DNA of 64,000 nt from Candidatus Skiveiella danica (GTDB taxonomy: Bacteria > Pseudomonadota > Gammaproteobacteria > Burkholderiales > Burkholderiaceae_C). The stretch covers positions 79,501 to 143,500 of the forward strand of contig JADKHE010000006.1 of NCBI GenBank assembly GCA_016721925.1, read 5' to 3'. The notes below the pieces were generated by a model, which worked only from the letters and a program-made list of their open reading frames with translations, had not been told where the DNA came from and ran no database searches. This document shows, in pieces, positions 9,798-18,425 of this stretch. Numbering within the stretch: the first letter of the stretch is position 1; each line of letters opens with the position of its first letter. Both the position numbers and the translations under genes were made by a program.

Positions 9798-10601
9798 TTA
9801 CCAGGTGGCACCAGGGTGGGCGCGCGCCAGGCTCTGCATTTCCGCAAGGACGAACCCGAGGTGTTCCGAGTGCACACCTTGTTTGCCTTGGGTGATATAG
9901 CCGCCGGGGACCGGGCGAGTCAGCGTGGCCTCGGCCAGGGCGTCGTCCACCAGGGCGGTCCAGTCGGCGCGCAGTTCAGCCACATCCACGCCGGTGCCCG
10001 AAGCCTGGGCGGCCGTCTCGGCCGGGCTGGCGGTCCAGAACTCCGCCGTATAGGGGAACAGATGATCCAGCGCGGCCTGGGCGCGGGCATGGGATTCATC
10101 GGTGCCATCGCCGAATCGCACCAGCCAGTCGCGCGAGTGGCGCAGATGGTAGTGAACTTCCTTCAGCGACCGGGCAGCGATGGCGGCCAGTTGTGCATCG
10201 GGCGAAGCCTTCAGGCGTTCCCAAACCAGCACCATCAGGGCGCTGTAGAGGAAGTTGCGCACGATCGTCGTGGCGTAGTCGCGATCCGCGCGGGCCGGAG
10301 CGGCCAGGGGCGGGGTGTGTGGCAACTCCACCAGGGTGTAGTTGCGAAAATCGGGGACGTCGCGGAAGTACGCCAGGCTGTCCTCGGTCGCACCCTGGCC
10401 TCGCTGCTGGGCTGCGTACTGGTACAGCAACCGGGCCTGGCCAATCAGGTCCAGGCTGTTGTTGGCCATGGACAGGTCTTCCTCGATGATGGGGCCATGT
10501 CCGCACCATTCGGCGTTGCGCTGACCGAGGATCAGGGCGTTGTCGGCCAGGTGCAGCAGGTAGTCCGTCGGTGCGGTGGATACGGCAGTGCTGGCGTCCA
10601 T
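9798..10601 (-). CDS. paaC: Phenylacetyl-CoA epoxidase structural subunit PaaC
   Basis: 267 residues; the non-catalytic ferritin-like partner of PaaA. It has the family features YLLHLADNALILGQRNAEWCGHGP near the N-terminus and LKEVHYHLRHS in the middle. The ATG overlaps the paaB stop (TGATG), so translation is coupled. The frame is open for a further 161 codons upstream, but those overlap paaB and are not PaaC-like. Confidence 0.95.
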   Translation of the reverse strand: MDASTAVSTAPTDYLLHLADNALILGQRNAEWCGHGPIIEEDLSMANNSLDLIGQARLLYQYAAQQRGQGATEDSLAYFRDVPDFRNYTLVELPHTPPLAAPARADRDYATTIVRNFLYSALMVLVWERLKASPDAQLAAIAARSLKEVHYHLRHSRDWLVRFGDGTDESHARAQAALDHLFPYTAEFWTASPAETAAQASGTGVDVAELRADWTALVDDALAEATLTRPVPGGYITQGKQGVHSEHLGFVLAEMQSLARAHPGATW

Positions 10602-10915
10602 CACATGTGCCCCACTTCGTCCGGGATTTCGTAGAAGGTCGGGTGGCGGTAAATCTTGTCGGCCGCCGGATCGAAGAACTCCCCCTTGTCGCCAGGGTCG
10701 CTCGCCGCGATCGCGGCCGACGGCACCACCCAGATGCTCACGCCTTCCTGGCGGCGCGTGTAAACATCCCGCGCCATTTGAAGCGCATGCTGCGCGTCGC
10801 TGGCGTGCAGGCTGCCACAGTGCTTGTGCTCGAGGCCTTGCTTGCTGCGGACAAAGACTTCCCAAAGGGGCCATTCCTTCAGGGCGGGGGCGGTGCTTTT
10901 CTGATCGGTGCTCAT
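10601..10915 (-). CDS. paaB: Phenylacetyl-CoA epoxidase subunit PaaB
   Basis: A 104-residue small subunit that bridges PaaAC heterodimers in the multicomponent oxygenase. Its characteristic segments are WPLWEVFVRSKQGLEHKH and ALQMARDVYTRRQEGVSIWVV. The start overlaps the paaA stop as ATGA and the end overlaps paaC, consistent with tight stoichiometry of the complex. Confidence 0.95.
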   Translation of the reverse strand: MSTDQKSTAPALKEWPLWEVFVRSKQGLEHKHCGSLHASDAQHALQMARDVYTRRQEGVSIWVVPSAAIAASDPGDKGEFFDPAADKIYRHPTFYEIPDEVGHM

Positions 10916-11943
10916 GCGGCCTCCTGGATGCTGCGTTGCTGTTGTTTGCGGGCGTGGGCCAGCGCGGCGTCGCGCACCCACTGGCCGTCGTTGTGCGCCT
11001 TGACACGGGTCGCCAGGCGTTCCTTGTTGCACGGGCCATGGCCGTTGACGGTGGACCAGAACTCATCCCAGTCGATTTCGCCATGGTCCCAGTGTCCGCG
11101 AGCCTCGTTCCACTTCAGGTCGGGGTCCGGCAGGCTGACGCCCAGAACCTGTGCCTGCGGCACGGTGGCATCGATGAACTTCTGACGCAGGTCGTCGTTC
11201 GAAATGCGTTTGATGCCCCAGCGCATGCCTTGGGCGCTGTGGGGGCTGTCGCTGTCCGGCGGGCCGAACATGGCCAGGCATTTCCACCAGAAGCGGTTCA
11301 CCGCGTCCTGAACCATGGCCTTTTGCGCGTCATTGCCCTTCATCATGACCAGCAAGGCCTCGTAGCCCTGCCGCTGATGGAACGATTCCTCCTTGCAGAC
11401 CCGGATCATGGCGCGGGCGTAGGGTCCGTAGCTGCATCGGCACAAGGGGATCTGGTTCATGATCGCAGCGCCGTCGACCAACCAGCCGATCACGCCGACG
11501 TCGGCCCAGTTCAGCGTCGGGTAGTTGAAGATGGAGCTGTACTTGGCTTTGCCGCTGTGCAGCGCGTCGAGCATCTGGTCGCGGCTGGTGCCCAGGGTTT
11601 CGGCGGCGGAATAAAGATAGAGGCCGTGCCCGCCTTCGTCCTGCACCTTGGCAATCAGGATGGCCTTGCGCTTCAGGCTGGGGGCGCGGCTGATCCAGTT
11701 GCCTTCGGGCAGCATGCCGACGATCTCGCTGTGGGCGTGCTGGCTGATCTGCCGAACCAGCGTCTTGCGGTACGCGTCGGGCATCCAGTCCTTGGGCTCG
11801 ATCTTCTCGTCGGCGTCCACCCGGGTATCAAACCGGGCCTGAAGCGCGATTTCGGCCTCGCTCGGCGGTCGTGCCACGGCCTTGAGCGTGCTTGTCTTCG
11901 GGTCGTCCGCGGCGTCCGGGACGTTGAAGGATTGCGTATACAT
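10912..11943 (-). CDS. paaA: Phenylacetyl-CoA epoxidase catalytic subunit PaaA
   Basis: The di-iron oxygenase subunit that epoxidises the ring of phenylacetyl-CoA. The 343-residue protein has metal-site helices recognisable in AKVQDEGGHGLYLY and CKEESFHQRQGYEA (E..EGGH and EESFHQ). The ATG at 11943 is preceded by AAGGAGA. It is the first gene of paaABCDE; the promoter and a palindromic operator lie directly upstream. Confidence 0.96.
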   Translation of the reverse strand: MYTQSFNVPDAADDPKTSTLKAVARPPSEAEIALQARFDTRVDADEKIEPKDWMPDAYRKTLVRQISQHAHSEIVGMLPEGNWISRAPSLKRKAILIAKVQDEGGHGLYLYSAAETLGTSRDQMLDALHSGKAKYSSIFNYPTLNWADVGVIGWLVDGAAIMNQIPLCRCSYGPYARAMIRVCKEESFHQRQGYEALLVMMKGNDAQKAMVQDAVNRFWWKCLAMFGPPDSDSPHSAQGMRWGIKRISNDDLRQKFIDATVPQAQVLGVSLPDPDLKWNEARGHWDHGEIDWDEFWSTVNGHGPCNKERLATRVKAHNDGQWVRDAALAHARKQQQRSIQEAA

Positions 11944-11981
11944 GGCGGATCTCCTTCGCCTGCAACAGGGGCGAGGGAGGC

Positions 11982-12016
11982 AGTATATCAATTAACCGAC
12001 CGATCGGTCGGTTAAT
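11982..12016 (-). promoter_or_regulatory. paaA promoter -10 and TetR-type operator palindrome
   Basis: A perfect 26-base palindrome at 11991-12016 has the core ACCGACCGATCGGTCGGT. Reading leftwards it lies immediately upstream of a TATACT -10 hexamer (11987-11982), so a bound repressor would cover the -35/-10 spacer. A near-identical palindrome sits in front of the second paa block at 28993-29020. TetR-type PaaR repressors bind this style of GACCGATCGGTC site in Burkholderiales paa clusters; no such regulator gene is in the window. Confidence 0.85.
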
Positions 12017-12052
12017 TCGGGTTTGTCCTGATCCCGGGTTGGTCGGCTGAAC

Positions 12053-13021
12053 TCAGCCGCCCGTTTCGAGCGAAGTGCCTTTGCCGGGGCCCCGACCCAG
12101 CGCCTTGAGCATGGTCGCCAGGGCCGGTTCCAGAGCCGCCTTCAAGGTATGCGGCGGATTGATGAGAAACACGCCGCTGGCGCGCAGTCCGTGGCGGCGC
12201 GGCTCGCCGGGAACAGCAAGTGCGGCAGGAGGTGTTTCGTCGGCACCAATGGCCAGTGTGGCGTGCAACCACGGGCGCTTGGCCTGATTGGCAAGCGTTT
12301 TGAGCCGGCGCGGAAGGTCGTGCGCCTCCGGACGGGGAATCACCGGGTACCAGACCATGTAGGTGCCCGTGGCGAAGCGCTTGAGGCAGTCCTGGATGCA
12401 GGCGCTCACCTGCGCATAGTCGGACTTCAGTTCGTAGCTGGGGTCGATCAGCACCAGCGCCCGGCGGTTCGGTGGCGGCAGGAAGGCCTTGAGGCCTTCG
12501 AAGCCGTCCTGGCGTGCCACGGCGATCTGCCTGCCCGCCTCGAGCTGTGCGACATTGGCGGCAAGCACCTTGCTGTCGGTGGGATGCAGTTCAAACAGCT
12601 TGAGCTTGTCCCGGGCTTCGGTGCGCAGCAGGCTGTGCATCACGAAGGGTGATCCGGGATAGACGCGCAGGCGTCCGTCGGGATTGAAGCCGGTGATGAG
12701 ATCGAGATAGTCCTGGATCGCCGAGGTGTCAACTTTCATAGCGCTGTCAGACCGTTCGGTGCTGGGTCTGGCCGTTTTATTGCTGGCATCAGGGCTGGCA
12801 GGCCTCTGGTTCGTCATCAACTTGAAGATGCCGTCCCTGGCTTCCCCGCCGGTCTCGGAAAAGTCGCTGTCCAGACGGTAAAGGCCAGCGCCGGCATGGG
12901 TGTCGATCAGCGTCAAGCCGGCGTCTTTTTGCGTCAGGTACTGCAGTGTGGCGATCAGCGTGGTGTGCTTGAGTACGTCGGCGTGGTTGCCGGCGTGGAA
13001 GGCGTGGCGGTAACTGAACAT
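12053..13021 (-). CDS. rlmJ: 23S rRNA (adenine2030-N6)-methyltransferase RlmJ
   Basis: 322 residues. The family N-terminus MFSYRHAFHAGNHADVLKH is exact, with SAM-binding LTLIDTHAGAGLY at about 36-48 and a catalytic LIDPSYE motif (more often DPPYE). RlmJ is typically about 280 residues. The excess here is a polar insert at about residues 70-102 (NQRPASPDASNKTARPSTER and following) after GIFKLM, which I do not recognise. It is a single gene between the paa promoter and rplM. Confidence 0.92.
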   Translation of the reverse strand: MFSYRHAFHAGNHADVLKHTTLIATLQYLTQKDAGLTLIDTHAGAGLYRLDSDFSETGGEARDGIFKLMTNQRPASPDASNKTARPSTERSDSAMKVDTSAIQDYLDLITGFNPDGRLRVYPGSPFVMHSLLRTEARDKLKLFELHPTDSKVLAANVAQLEAGRQIAVARQDGFEGLKAFLPPPNRRALVLIDPSYELKSDYAQVSACIQDCLKRFATGTYMVWYPVIPRPEAHDLPRRLKTLANQAKRPWLHATLAIGADETPPAALAVPGEPRRHGLRASGVFLINPPHTLKAALEPALATMLKALGRGPGKGTSLETGG

Positions 13022-13062
13022 GGCGGCATGGTAACCCGTTGGCCTGTCGCGCGAAAGTCGAT

Positions 13063-13259
13063 TTGCGCCAAGTGCTTGATTCTTCGTATAATCTCAGGCT
13101 TCGCAGCGATTTTGTGGCTCCGCGGCGAAGACCTCAGTATCGTCCTGATCCTAGCGATTGGGCCGTGTGCCGAGTGAACCCCACCTAAGAGATTCCCGCC
13201 AGAGGAACGCCGACCGTGGAAAAGAGTCCGCCAAACCCTCTGTTTATTAGAGTAATCTC
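13063..13259 (+). promoter_or_regulatory. rplM promoter and long untranslated leader
   Basis: TTGCGC (13063-13068) and TATAAT (13087-13092) are 18 bases apart, predicting a start near 13099 and a leader of about 160 bases before the rplM ATG at 13260. The leader contains GC-rich self-complementary stretches (around 13100-13130 and 13200-13245). L13 leaders can be autoregulatory in some bacteria; whether this one is cannot be told from sequence alone. Confidence 0.6.
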
Positions 13260-13688
13260 ATGTCAACTTTCAGCGCAAAACCCGCTGAGGTCGTGCACGA
13301 GTGGTTTGTGATTGACGCGACCGACAAGGTCCTCGGACGAGTAGCCAGCGAAGTTGCTCTCCGTTTGCGCGGCAAACACAAGGCCATTTACACGCCTCAC
13401 GTCGATACCGGTGACTTCATCGTCATCATCAATGCAGCCCAGCTGCGCGTCACAGGGGCCAAATCCCTGGACAAGGTGTACTACCGCCATTCCGGTTACC
13501 CGGGCGGTATCACAGCCACGAACTTCCGCGACATGCAGGCCAAGCATCCTGGCCGCGCCCTGGAAAAGGCCGTCAAGGGCATGCTCCCCAAGGGACCGCT
13601 GGGTTACGCCATGATCAAGAAGCTCAAGGTGTACGCAGGTGCCGAGCACCCGCACACCGCCCAGCAACCCAAAGTGTTGGAAATCTAA
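13260..13688 (+). CDS. rplM: Large ribosomal subunit protein uL13
   Basis: 142 residues matching L13 end to end: WFVIDATDKVLGRVAS, LRGKHKAIYTPHVDTGDF, YYRHSGYPGG and the PKGPLGYAMIKKLKVYAG segment. It is followed after 11 bases by rpsI, the almost universal rplM-rpsI pair. Confidence 0.98.
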   Translation: MSTFSAKPAEVVHEWFVIDATDKVLGRVASEVALRLRGKHKAIYTPHVDTGDFIVIINAAQLRVTGAKSLDKVYYRHSGYPGGITATNFRDMQAKHPGRALEKAVKGMLPKGPLGYAMIKKLKVYAGAEHPHTAQQPKVLEI

Positions 13689-13699
13689 GGAGCCTTGAG

Positions 13700-14092
13700 A
13701 TGATTGGTGAATGGAACAATGGAACCGGCCGTCGCAAGTCCAGCGTCGCCCGCGTTTTCCTGAAAAAAGGCACCGGCAAGATCACGGTCAACGGCAAGGA
13801 TATTCAGGACTATTTCGGTCGTGAAACCTCCATCATGATTGCCAAGCAACCCCTGGTCTTGACCAACCATGTCGAAACCTTCGACATCCAGGTCAATGTC
13901 CACGGTGGCGGCGAATCCGGCCAGGCCGGCGCCACGCGCCACGGCATCACCCGCGCCCTGATCGACTACGAAGCCACGCTCAAGCCCGCGCTGAGCCAGG
14001 CCGGGTTCGTGACGCGTGACGCCCGTGAAGTCGAGCGCAAGAAGACCGGTCTGCACGGCGCCCGCCGCGCGAAGCAGTTCTCGAAGCGCTGA
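13700..14092 (+). CDS. rpsI: Small ribosomal subunit protein uS9
   Basis: 130 residues with the S9 hallmarks NGTGRRKSSVARVF, GGGESGQAGATRHGITRAL and the basic C-terminal tail GARRAKQFSKR that reaches the ribosomal P site. A ribosome-binding site, AAGGAG, lies in the 11-base gap after rplM. A terminator follows 21 bases after the stop. Confidence 0.98.
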   Translation: MIGEWNNGTGRRKSSVARVFLKKGTGKITVNGKDIQDYFGRETSIMIAKQPLVLTNHVETFDIQVNVHGGGESGQAGATRHGITRALIDYEATLKPALSQAGFVTRDAREVERKKTGLHGARRAKQFSKR

Positions 14093-14113
14093 TCCGCTTT
14101 TTGCTGCCACGAC

Positions 14114-14147
14114 AAAGCCGCCCAGGTTGACACCTGGAGCGGCTTTT
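14114..14147 (+). terminator. Rho-independent terminator after rplM-rpsI
   Basis: AAAGCCGC...CCAGGT pairs with ACCTGG...GCGGCTTT around a TGAC loop, followed by T residues. Confidence 0.88.
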
Positions 14148-14186
14148 TCAGTTTTTGCGATACTGGCTCCCCTTTACCAAGGGATC

Positions 14187-14894
14187 ATGCGTTTCAAGCT
14201 CCTTCGTCGACGGCTGACCATCAGCGCGCCCCGCGTCGCGGTGCGCAGCGCTTTGCCCTGGCCTCTGCGGTGGGCCGTGGCAGCCATCGTGTTCGGGTTC
14301 TGCGCCGCCATTGCCCTGTGGGCGTTCGAGTTCGGCAAGGGCATCGCGGGCCTCGACGCCGGGGCGCGGGAAGACCTGACGCGGCTGCGGCAGGAAGTGG
14401 GCCGGCTGCGAGATGAACGTGATCGTGCCCAGTCGGTTGCCAACACGGCGGGCAGTCTGCTGACTTCGGAGAAGGCCGCACAGGAGCAACTGGTGACACA
14501 GATCAAGGGACTGGAAGCCGAAAACAGGGAGTTGCGCGACAACCTCGGATTCTTCGAGAAACTGCTGCCGACCGCGGCCACAGACGGCGTGGTCATCCGG
14601 GGCCTTCAGGCGGAGCTGCTCGCGGGCTCACAACTGAAGTGGCAGGTTCTGATCATGCAACCGGCGGCACGTGCGACGGAGTTCACAGGCCGCCTGGAGA
14701 TCACGGTTGACGGACTGCAAAACGGCAAACCCTGGACCACCGTGCTGCCGGGAGGACTGCAGGCCCTTCAGCTGCGCCAGTACCGAAGGCTGGAGGGCTT
14801 GATCGATGTACCGGCGCAGACCGTGGTAAAAACCGTGACTGCCAAAGTCTTTGAGGGCAACAACATCCGCGCCGTGCAGACGTTCAAGTTCTAG
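14187..14894 (+). CDS. Membrane-anchored coiled-coil protein (DUF6776-like)
   Basis: 235 residues: a basic N-terminus, one membrane segment at about 31-52 (WAVAAIVFGFCAAIALWAF), a coiled coil at about 60-120 rich in Leu, Glu and Arg heptads, and a small C-terminal beta-rich periplasmic domain containing IRGLQAELL and a hydrophobic finish. Between rpsI and bactofilin in Burkholderiales there is commonly a protein of this type of unknown function. Its position just ahead of bactofilin suggests an envelope or shape role, which is inference. Confidence 0.7.
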   Translation: MRFKLLRRRLTISAPRVAVRSALPWPLRWAVAAIVFGFCAAIALWAFEFGKGIAGLDAGAREDLTRLRQEVGRLRDERDRAQSVANTAGSLLTSEKAAQEQLVTQIKGLEAENRELRDNLGFFEKLLPTAATDGVVIRGLQAELLAGSQLKWQVLIMQPAARATEFTGRLEITVDGLQNGKPWTTVLPGGLQALQLRQYRRLEGLIDVPAQTVVKTVTAKVFEGNNIRAVQTFKF

Positions 14895-14937
14895 TCCCGC
14901 GAAGGCCAGCCGAGTCCCGTCCTTACCGGAGTCCGCC

Positions 14938-15333
14938 ATGTTTGGAAAAAAGAAACAGCCGCCCATCAAGAGCCTGGTCGCACACGGCAGCCGTATCGAA
15001 GGCCACTACATTTTTTCGGAAGGCTTGCGCGTCGACGGCGAGGTGGTGGGCGATATCCGCGCCAATCCCGATCGTCCCAGCATTCTGGTCATCTCGGAAT
15101 CCGCCTCGGTCACCGGCGTCATCCAGGCCGATCACGTCATCATCAATGGACGGGTGGTCGGCCCGGTGCATGCCCATGAACTGCTGGAGCTCCAGCCGAA
15201 GGCGAATATCGAGGGCGATGTGAGCTACAAAGGGCTCGAGATGCACCAAGGCGCCCTGATTGCCGGCCGCTTGATCCCGCTGGTTGGCGCCGGGGAAAAG
15301 CCCACACTGAAACTGGCGGCAAACAACGACTGA
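14938..15333 (+). CDS. Bactofilin-family cytoskeletal protein
   Basis: 131 residues, starting MFGKKKQPPIKSLVAHGSRIEG, with the repeated beta-helix pattern of the polymer-forming domain (VDGEVVGDIRANP, ITGVIQ-like ADHVIINGRVVGPVHA, GDVSYKGLEMHQGALIAG). Bactofilins polymerise without nucleotide and position cell-wall enzymes. The start at 14938 is chosen because it gives the standard short charged N-terminus. It follows the coiled-coil membrane protein by 43 bases and is probably co-transcribed with it. Confidence 0.9.
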   Translation: MFGKKKQPPIKSLVAHGSRIEGHYIFSEGLRVDGEVVGDIRANPDRPSILVISESASVTGVIQADHVIINGRVVGPVHAHELLELQPKANIEGDVSYKGLEMHQGALIAGRLIPLVGAGEKPTLKLAANND

Positions 15334-15390
15334 CGGTATTCCCGACGGATTTGCTGTAGTATTCCCTTCAACTTTTCAACGGAGCCACCC

Positions 15391-15756
15391 ATGAGTGCCG
15401 TAGCCGAAAACATCCAGACTGAAATGCCTGCGCCCATTCTGTTCACCGACAGCGCGGCGGCCAAGGTGGCCGACCTCATTGCCGAGGAGGGCAATCCCGA
15501 CCTGAAACTGCGCGTGTTCGTGCAGGGAGGGGGCTGCTCCGGCTTTCAGTACGGATTTACCTTTGACGAGATCACCAACGAAGACGACACCACCATGACC
15601 AAGAATGGCGTGTCGCTGCTGATCGACGCCATGAGCTACCAGTACCTGGTTGGTGCTGAAATTGATTACAAGGAAGACCTGCAGGGTGCCCAGTTCGTGA
15701 TCAAGAATCCGAACGCGACGACCACCTGCGGTTGTGGATCGTCGTTCTCGACCTGA
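15391..15756 (+). CDS. erpA: Iron-sulfur cluster insertion protein ErpA
   Basis: An A-type Fe-S carrier of 121 residues. The three conserved cysteines are in GGGCSGFQYGF (Cys49) and TTCGCGSSF (Cys113 and Cys115). The acidic N-terminal extension ending MPAPILFTDSAAAKV is typical of betaproteobacterial ErpA. It lies 57 bases after the bactofilin gene and is convergent with anmK. Confidence 0.95.
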   Translation: MSAVAENIQTEMPAPILFTDSAAAKVADLIAEEGNPDLKLRVFVQGGGCSGFQYGFTFDEITNEDDTTMTKNGVSLLIDAMSYQYLVGAEIDYKEDLQGAQFVIKNPNATTTCGCGSSFST

Positions 15757-15784
15757 TCTGACGGGGTCACCAGCCGCTATCCTT

Positions 15785-16903
15785 CTAGCGGGGGTAGATG
15801 GCTCCCAGAACACGGGCACCGCGGGTGCCCGTGACACTTTTCAGACTCCCGGTTTCGCGGTGCACCGCCTTGCGTGCCAGCCAGGCAAAGGCGGCGGCTT
15901 CCACCTGAAGCGGGGGCAATCCCTGCAGCGCCGATGAGGTTACCTTGACAGTGGGCAGGGCCGATTGCAGGCGTCGCATCAGCGTGGTGTTCAATGCACC
16001 ACCGCCGCAGACGATCAGGGCCTGACTTGGCGCCGCATGGCGCTGCAAGTCGGCGGCGCAGGCTTGGGCCGTGAATTCGAGCAGTGTCGCCTGCACATCC
16101 GCGGGCGCCGCAGCGGCAAAGCCGACAAGCCTGCCTTGCAACCAGTCCGGATTGAACAGGTCGCGCCCCGTGCTCTTGGGCGGTGGTAGGTCCAGATAGG
16201 GTTCCGACAGCAGCGCGCGCAGCAGCGGCGCGATGACCCGCCCGCTGGCCGCCCACAAGCCATCCTGGTCAAACAGCCGGCCGGTGTGCCGCTGGCACCA
16301 GTGATCCATGAGGGCGTTGCCCGGACCGCAGTCGAAGCCGATCACGCCCCCATCCGAGCCCAACACGCTGAGATTGGAGATGCCGCCGATGTTCAGAACG
16401 CACACGGTGGTGCCGGCTTGTGCGAAGACCTCGCGATGAAACAGCGGGACCAGCGGCGCGCCCTGCCCGCCCGCGGCGACGTCGCGGCTGCGGAAATCCG
16501 CCACCACGTCGATGCCGGTCAGCTCAGCCAGCAGGGCCGGATTGTTCAACTGCAGGGTGTACCCGGTACCGTCGAAGCACTGCGGCCGGTGACGGACTGT
16601 CTGCCCGTGCGAGCCGATGGCGGCCACTGCGCTGGCCCGCTGGCCGGTCTGCGCCAGCAGCATGCCCACCACACCGGCATAGATCCGCACCAGTCCGTTG
16701 GCGGCGAGTGCCGCGCGATGCAGTTCGTCGTTCCCGCTCGAATTGAGTGCCAGCAACTCGGCCCGAAGCTCGGCAGGAAAGGATTGGAAGGCGTGCGCTT
16801 CGACCTGTGGCCGTCCTGATTCAAAGGCCACCATCACGCCATCGACGCCGTCCAGCGACGTGCCGGACATCAGCCCGACATAGCGCTCGACGGCTCCAGG
16901 CAA
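15785..16903 (-). CDS. anmK: Anhydro-N-acetylmuramic acid kinase
   Basis: 372 residues. Phosphorylates and opens 1,6-anhydroMurNAc released during cell-wall recycling. The N-terminal phosphate-binding motif GLMSGTSLDGVDG (about 10-22), GSHGQTVRHRP, VCNIGG-like VCVLNIGGISNLS and the C-terminal VCGGGALNTTLMRRL are all present. It lies 22 bases after the M23 peptidase gene and so forms a peptidoglycan-turnover pair. Confidence 0.95.
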   Translation of the reverse strand: MPGAVERYVGLMSGTSLDGVDGVMVAFESGRPQVEAHAFQSFPAELRAELLALNSSGNDELHRAALAANGLVRIYAGVVGMLLAQTGQRASAVAAIGSHGQTVRHRPQCFDGTGYTLQLNNPALLAELTGIDVVADFRSRDVAAGGQGAPLVPLFHREVFAQAGTTVCVLNIGGISNLSVLGSDGGVIGFDCGPGNALMDHWCQRHTGRLFDQDGLWAASGRVIAPLLRALLSEPYLDLPPPKSTGRDLFNPDWLQGRLVGFAAAAPADVQATLLEFTAQACAADLQRHAAPSQALIVCGGGALNTTLMRRLQSALPTVKVTSSALQGLPPLQVEAAAFAWLARKAVHRETGSLKSVTGTRGARVLGAIYPR

Positions 16904-16925
16904 GTGGAGGGTCCCGCTCGGGCAG

Positions 16926-18338
16926 TTACTGGGCGCTGGCTTGCCGCATCGAGTCGGCGGCAGCCAGGTTCACGCGCTGGGCCAGCGCGGACTGGGCAAA
17001 GGCGGCCCGGGCGGCCTGCGAAACCGGGATGGACTCGCTTTGCTGGGCAATGGCCACCGGATCCTGGTGCTGACCGTTGACGCGGAACTCAAAATGCAGG
17101 TGCGGTCCGGTCGCCCAGCCCGTGGCGCCGACGGCACCGATCTGATCGCCCTGTCCCACTGACTGTCCCTTGCGAACGCCGATGCGGCTCAGATGGGCAT
17201 AGACCGTGGTGTGCTGGTTGCGGTGCTTGATGTAGACCACGTTGCCAAAACCGCCCTGGTTGCCCGCGAACTCGACGACGCCGCCGCCCACGCTGCGAAC
17301 CGGGGTTCCGACAGGGGCGCCATAGTCGACGCCGAGGTGGGCCCGCCACGTTTGCAGGATCGGGTGAAAGCGCATCTTGAAGCCGCTGGTGACTCTGGAG
17401 AATTCCATCGGTGACGCCAGATAGGCCCGCCGCAGGCTCTGGCCGTCCAGGTTGTAGTAGCCTCCCTTCTGTCCGGGTTCCTGGAACCACATGGCCTGAT
17501 GGGTCTTGCCGGCGTTGACGAATTCGGTACTCAGCACACGGCCGGCTCGCAGCGGCTCACCGTCGGCCTCCAGCGTTTCGTAGACGATCGAGAAACGGTC
17601 ACCTTTGCGCAGCGCGCGGTGAAAGTCGATGCTGCCCGAAAAGATCTCGGCAACCTGAGTTGCAATGGTGTCGGGGATGCGGGCCTCATCGGTGGCCGCA
17701 AACAGGGAGGACCGGATGCTGCCGCTGGCCAGCCGGGTCGAGGCGACGAGGGGGGCTGTCTCCAGCCGCGACACGAACCCCTTCGGGGTCTTCTCGATCA
17801 CCATGCGATAAAAGTGGCTGTCGGTGTCGGCGTTGATCCAGCGTGTCTTCAATGACAGCAGTTCCTCGCGATCATTGGCCTCGATGGTCACGTTGCGCCC
17901 GGCGCGCCCCAGCAGCGCCTGGCGGGCGGTCGCGTCACTTCGCACGAACGCGGCTGCCAAGGGGTCGACCAGGCCCAGGCGGCGCAACAGCGCCTCGGGC
18001 GTGTCATTGGTTCGGGTCGTCTCGCTGCGAAACAGCTTGAAACTGTGGACGTCCAAGGCCTCCGCCTGAGCCTGTAGCGGCAGAGGTTGCACTGCCTCCA
18101 GCACCTGCCGAACGGGGATCTGGCTGGCGTCGGGCGCCAGCGACGCAACGGCAAAGGCCCCACCTCCGCCGCCCAGCAGCAGGGCAGCAATGGCGGCGGT
18201 CAGTCGTTTGGGGTGGCGTTGAACAAGGTCGGCAAGAGCAACGGCGGTCGAAATCAGGCTTTGTTTCAAGGCAGGTCTTCCCAACAGGACGGCAAGGTAT
18301 CCGACGGGAACCGTCTGGACGGTCCCTGGATGTATCAT
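16926..18338 (-). CDS. M23-family zinc metallopeptidase (peptidoglycan endopeptidase)
   Basis: About 470 residues. A membrane segment at about 46-68 (ALLLGGGGGAFAVASLA) anchors an OapA/LysM-like N-terminal region. The LytM/M23 domain begins near residue 335 with zinc ligands in HLGVDYGAPVGTPV, and carries HLHFEFRVNG at about 418-427. It probably cleaves peptide crosslinks in the periplasm. The ATG at 18338 is the longest start; a TTG about 23 codons in (MKQSLISTAVAL) is possible. It runs back to back with tyrS and is followed by anmK. Confidence 0.88.
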   Translation of the reverse strand: MIHPGTVQTVPVGYLAVLLGRPALKQSLISTAVALADLVQRHPKRLTAAIAALLLGGGGGAFAVASLAPDASQIPVRQVLEAVQPLPLQAQAEALDVHSFKLFRSETTRTNDTPEALLRRLGLVDPLAAAFVRSDATARQALLGRAGRNVTIEANDREELLSLKTRWINADTDSHFYRMVIEKTPKGFVSRLETAPLVASTRLASGSIRSSLFAATDEARIPDTIATQVAEIFSGSIDFHRALRKGDRFSIVYETLEADGEPLRAGRVLSTEFVNAGKTHQAMWFQEPGQKGGYYNLDGQSLRRAYLASPMEFSRVTSGFKMRFHPILQTWRAHLGVDYGAPVGTPVRSVGGGVVEFAGNQGGFGNVVYIKHRNQHTTVYAHLSRIGVRKGQSVGQGDQIGAVGATGWATGPHLHFEFRVNGQHQDPVAIAQQSESIPVSQAARAAFAQSALAQRVNLAAADSMRQASAQ

Positions 18339-18425
18339 TTTGGCAACAGTTAGGCCCTAGAATTCACGGGGCACAAGGCGCGAGTATACCGGCGGCAGCC
18401 CTCTGTAGACCACCCGAAAACCCTT

